Of a stretch of 56,881 bases of DNA, positions 56,500 through 56,881 are shown piece by piece. Positions within the stretch are counted from its first letter, which is position 1, and every line of letters starts with the position of its first letter. Location of the stretch: NCBI GenBank assembly GCA_905250885.1, contig CAJNOQ010000285.1:1-56881 (forward strand). The letters are read 5' to 3'. The notes under the pieces are model-generated. The model was not told the DNA's origin. It was given only the letters and a program-made list of their open reading frames with translations, and ran no database searches. The translations under genes and the position numbers were made by a program. This DNA is from Didymodactylos carnosus. Lineage: Eukaryota; Rotifera; Eurotatoria; Philodinida; Philodinidae.

Positions 56500-56881
56500 T
56501 GGCGTAACCAGGATTCTTAAACAACAATTACATGTTTGATCGCTTTTCGAAATTCCGAAACCATTTATTTCTTAGTTCCCATCGAAAACTGAGTCTAGAA
56601 AGCTAATTTTGGAAATTTCAGAAGCTAAATTGGACTCAGAGTGTGCGAAACACGAACAGCACAGTAAAGGGACTGCCGGTCAATTTTGCGGACCCTATCT
56701 AGTCCTACGATTTTGTAGATAAAAATCTTTCTTCTGTTACTTCATTCTGATCGCGATACTTGTGAGGAAAAAGTTAAGTATTCTTTTTGAAAAATTTGGT
56801 TTTGTTGTCGAGAAATTCAATTTTTTCAAAATCAGTGTAAAAACCATGAAATTGGACTCGTATGTTGCCATTTCCTCTATC
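56500..56881. mobile_element. Partial copy of the 1.2-kb palindromic element family, cut by the window end
   Basis: It begins near AATGGCGTAACCAGGATTCT. 56530-56620 is the reverse complement of 26413-26500. From about 56640 the sequence follows the element at 12975-14160 (GGTCAATTTTGCGGACCCTATCTAGTCCTA, then CTTGTGAGGAAAAAGTTAAGTAT, and finally GGACTCGTATGTTGCCATTTCCTCTATC), ending at the window edge near where the other copy has its centre. Confidence 0.75.

Noticed and set aside
1..56881. CRISPR arrays, bacterial operons, tRNA or rRNA genes
   Set aside because: No regularly spaced direct repeats with unique spacers were seen, the genes carry spliceosomal introns, and by eye I found no tRNA-like B-box/cloverleaf or rRNA sequence. 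A tRNA scan would be needed to exclude small RNA genes.

Overview
The window is eukaryotic, and specifically animal, nuclear DNA. It is strongly AT-rich. Genes are split by short GT-AG introns, many of them 50-80 bp, and code for animal housekeeping proteins: a folliculin, a TRAP-beta/SSR2, a PYROXD2-like flavoprotein, a POMGNT1-like glycosyltransferase, a claudin-like four-TM protein and a class-A GPCR. Between and inside the genes lies a dense load of small inverted-repeat DNA elements and decayed retroelements (a jockey-like LINE and a GIY-YIG Penelope-like element). This mixture fits a small lophotrochozoan/gnathiferan such as a bdelloid rotifer. That placement is inference, not something the sequence proves.

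Layout. 0.2-2.3 kb: a fold-back element, then minus-strand exons of a probable amino-acid-transporter-like gene. 3.9-9.2 kb: repeat land with a perfect 232-bp palindrome, a 5'-truncated LINE, nested short palindromes, a 129-aa ORF with a minisatellite, and a dispersed ~140-bp repeat. 9.27-15.05 kb: two convergent redox genes, a Rieske oxygenase (+) whose tiny first exon encodes a mitochondrial-type leader and a seven-exon PYROXD2-like gene (-). A 1.19-kb palindromic element fills most of intron 2 of the latter. 15.8-23.8 kb: a 24-exon POMGNT1-like gene, head-to-head with PYROXD2. 24.7-37.3 kb: an accessory stretch with a hAT-type MITE bearing an 8-bp target duplication, other MITE families, one 249-aa disordered-protein ORF, and a ~0.7-kb duplicated segment of which one copy is split by a 1.58-kb hAT-like element. 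38.3-40.5 kb: folliculin (-). 43.4-47.3 kb: SSR2 and the claudin-like gene (+). 49.9-53.0 kb: a two-exon GPCR (-). 54-54.5 kb: a Penelope-like relic. The window ends inside another copy of the 1.2-kb palindromic element family.

I rebuilt the multi-exon genes by hand from GT/AG sites. Every reported junction in SSR2, folliculin, PYROXD2-like, POMGNT1-like, claudin-like and GPCR keeps frame through to a stop codon, giving 194, 575, 586, 855, 298 and 422 aa.

The most interesting signals are in the POMGNT1-like gene. It has two tandem STEM (FAM3/ILEI-like) domains instead of one. Within the second domain there is a pair of homologous 127-nt exons that appear mutually exclusive: including both creates an immediate in-frame TAG, and skipping both shifts the frame. 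Its GT13 catalytic loop also seems to have lost the expected aspartates. The mobile-element landscape is the second theme. Several palindromic families sit in introns, and one supplies the bases of a splice donor.
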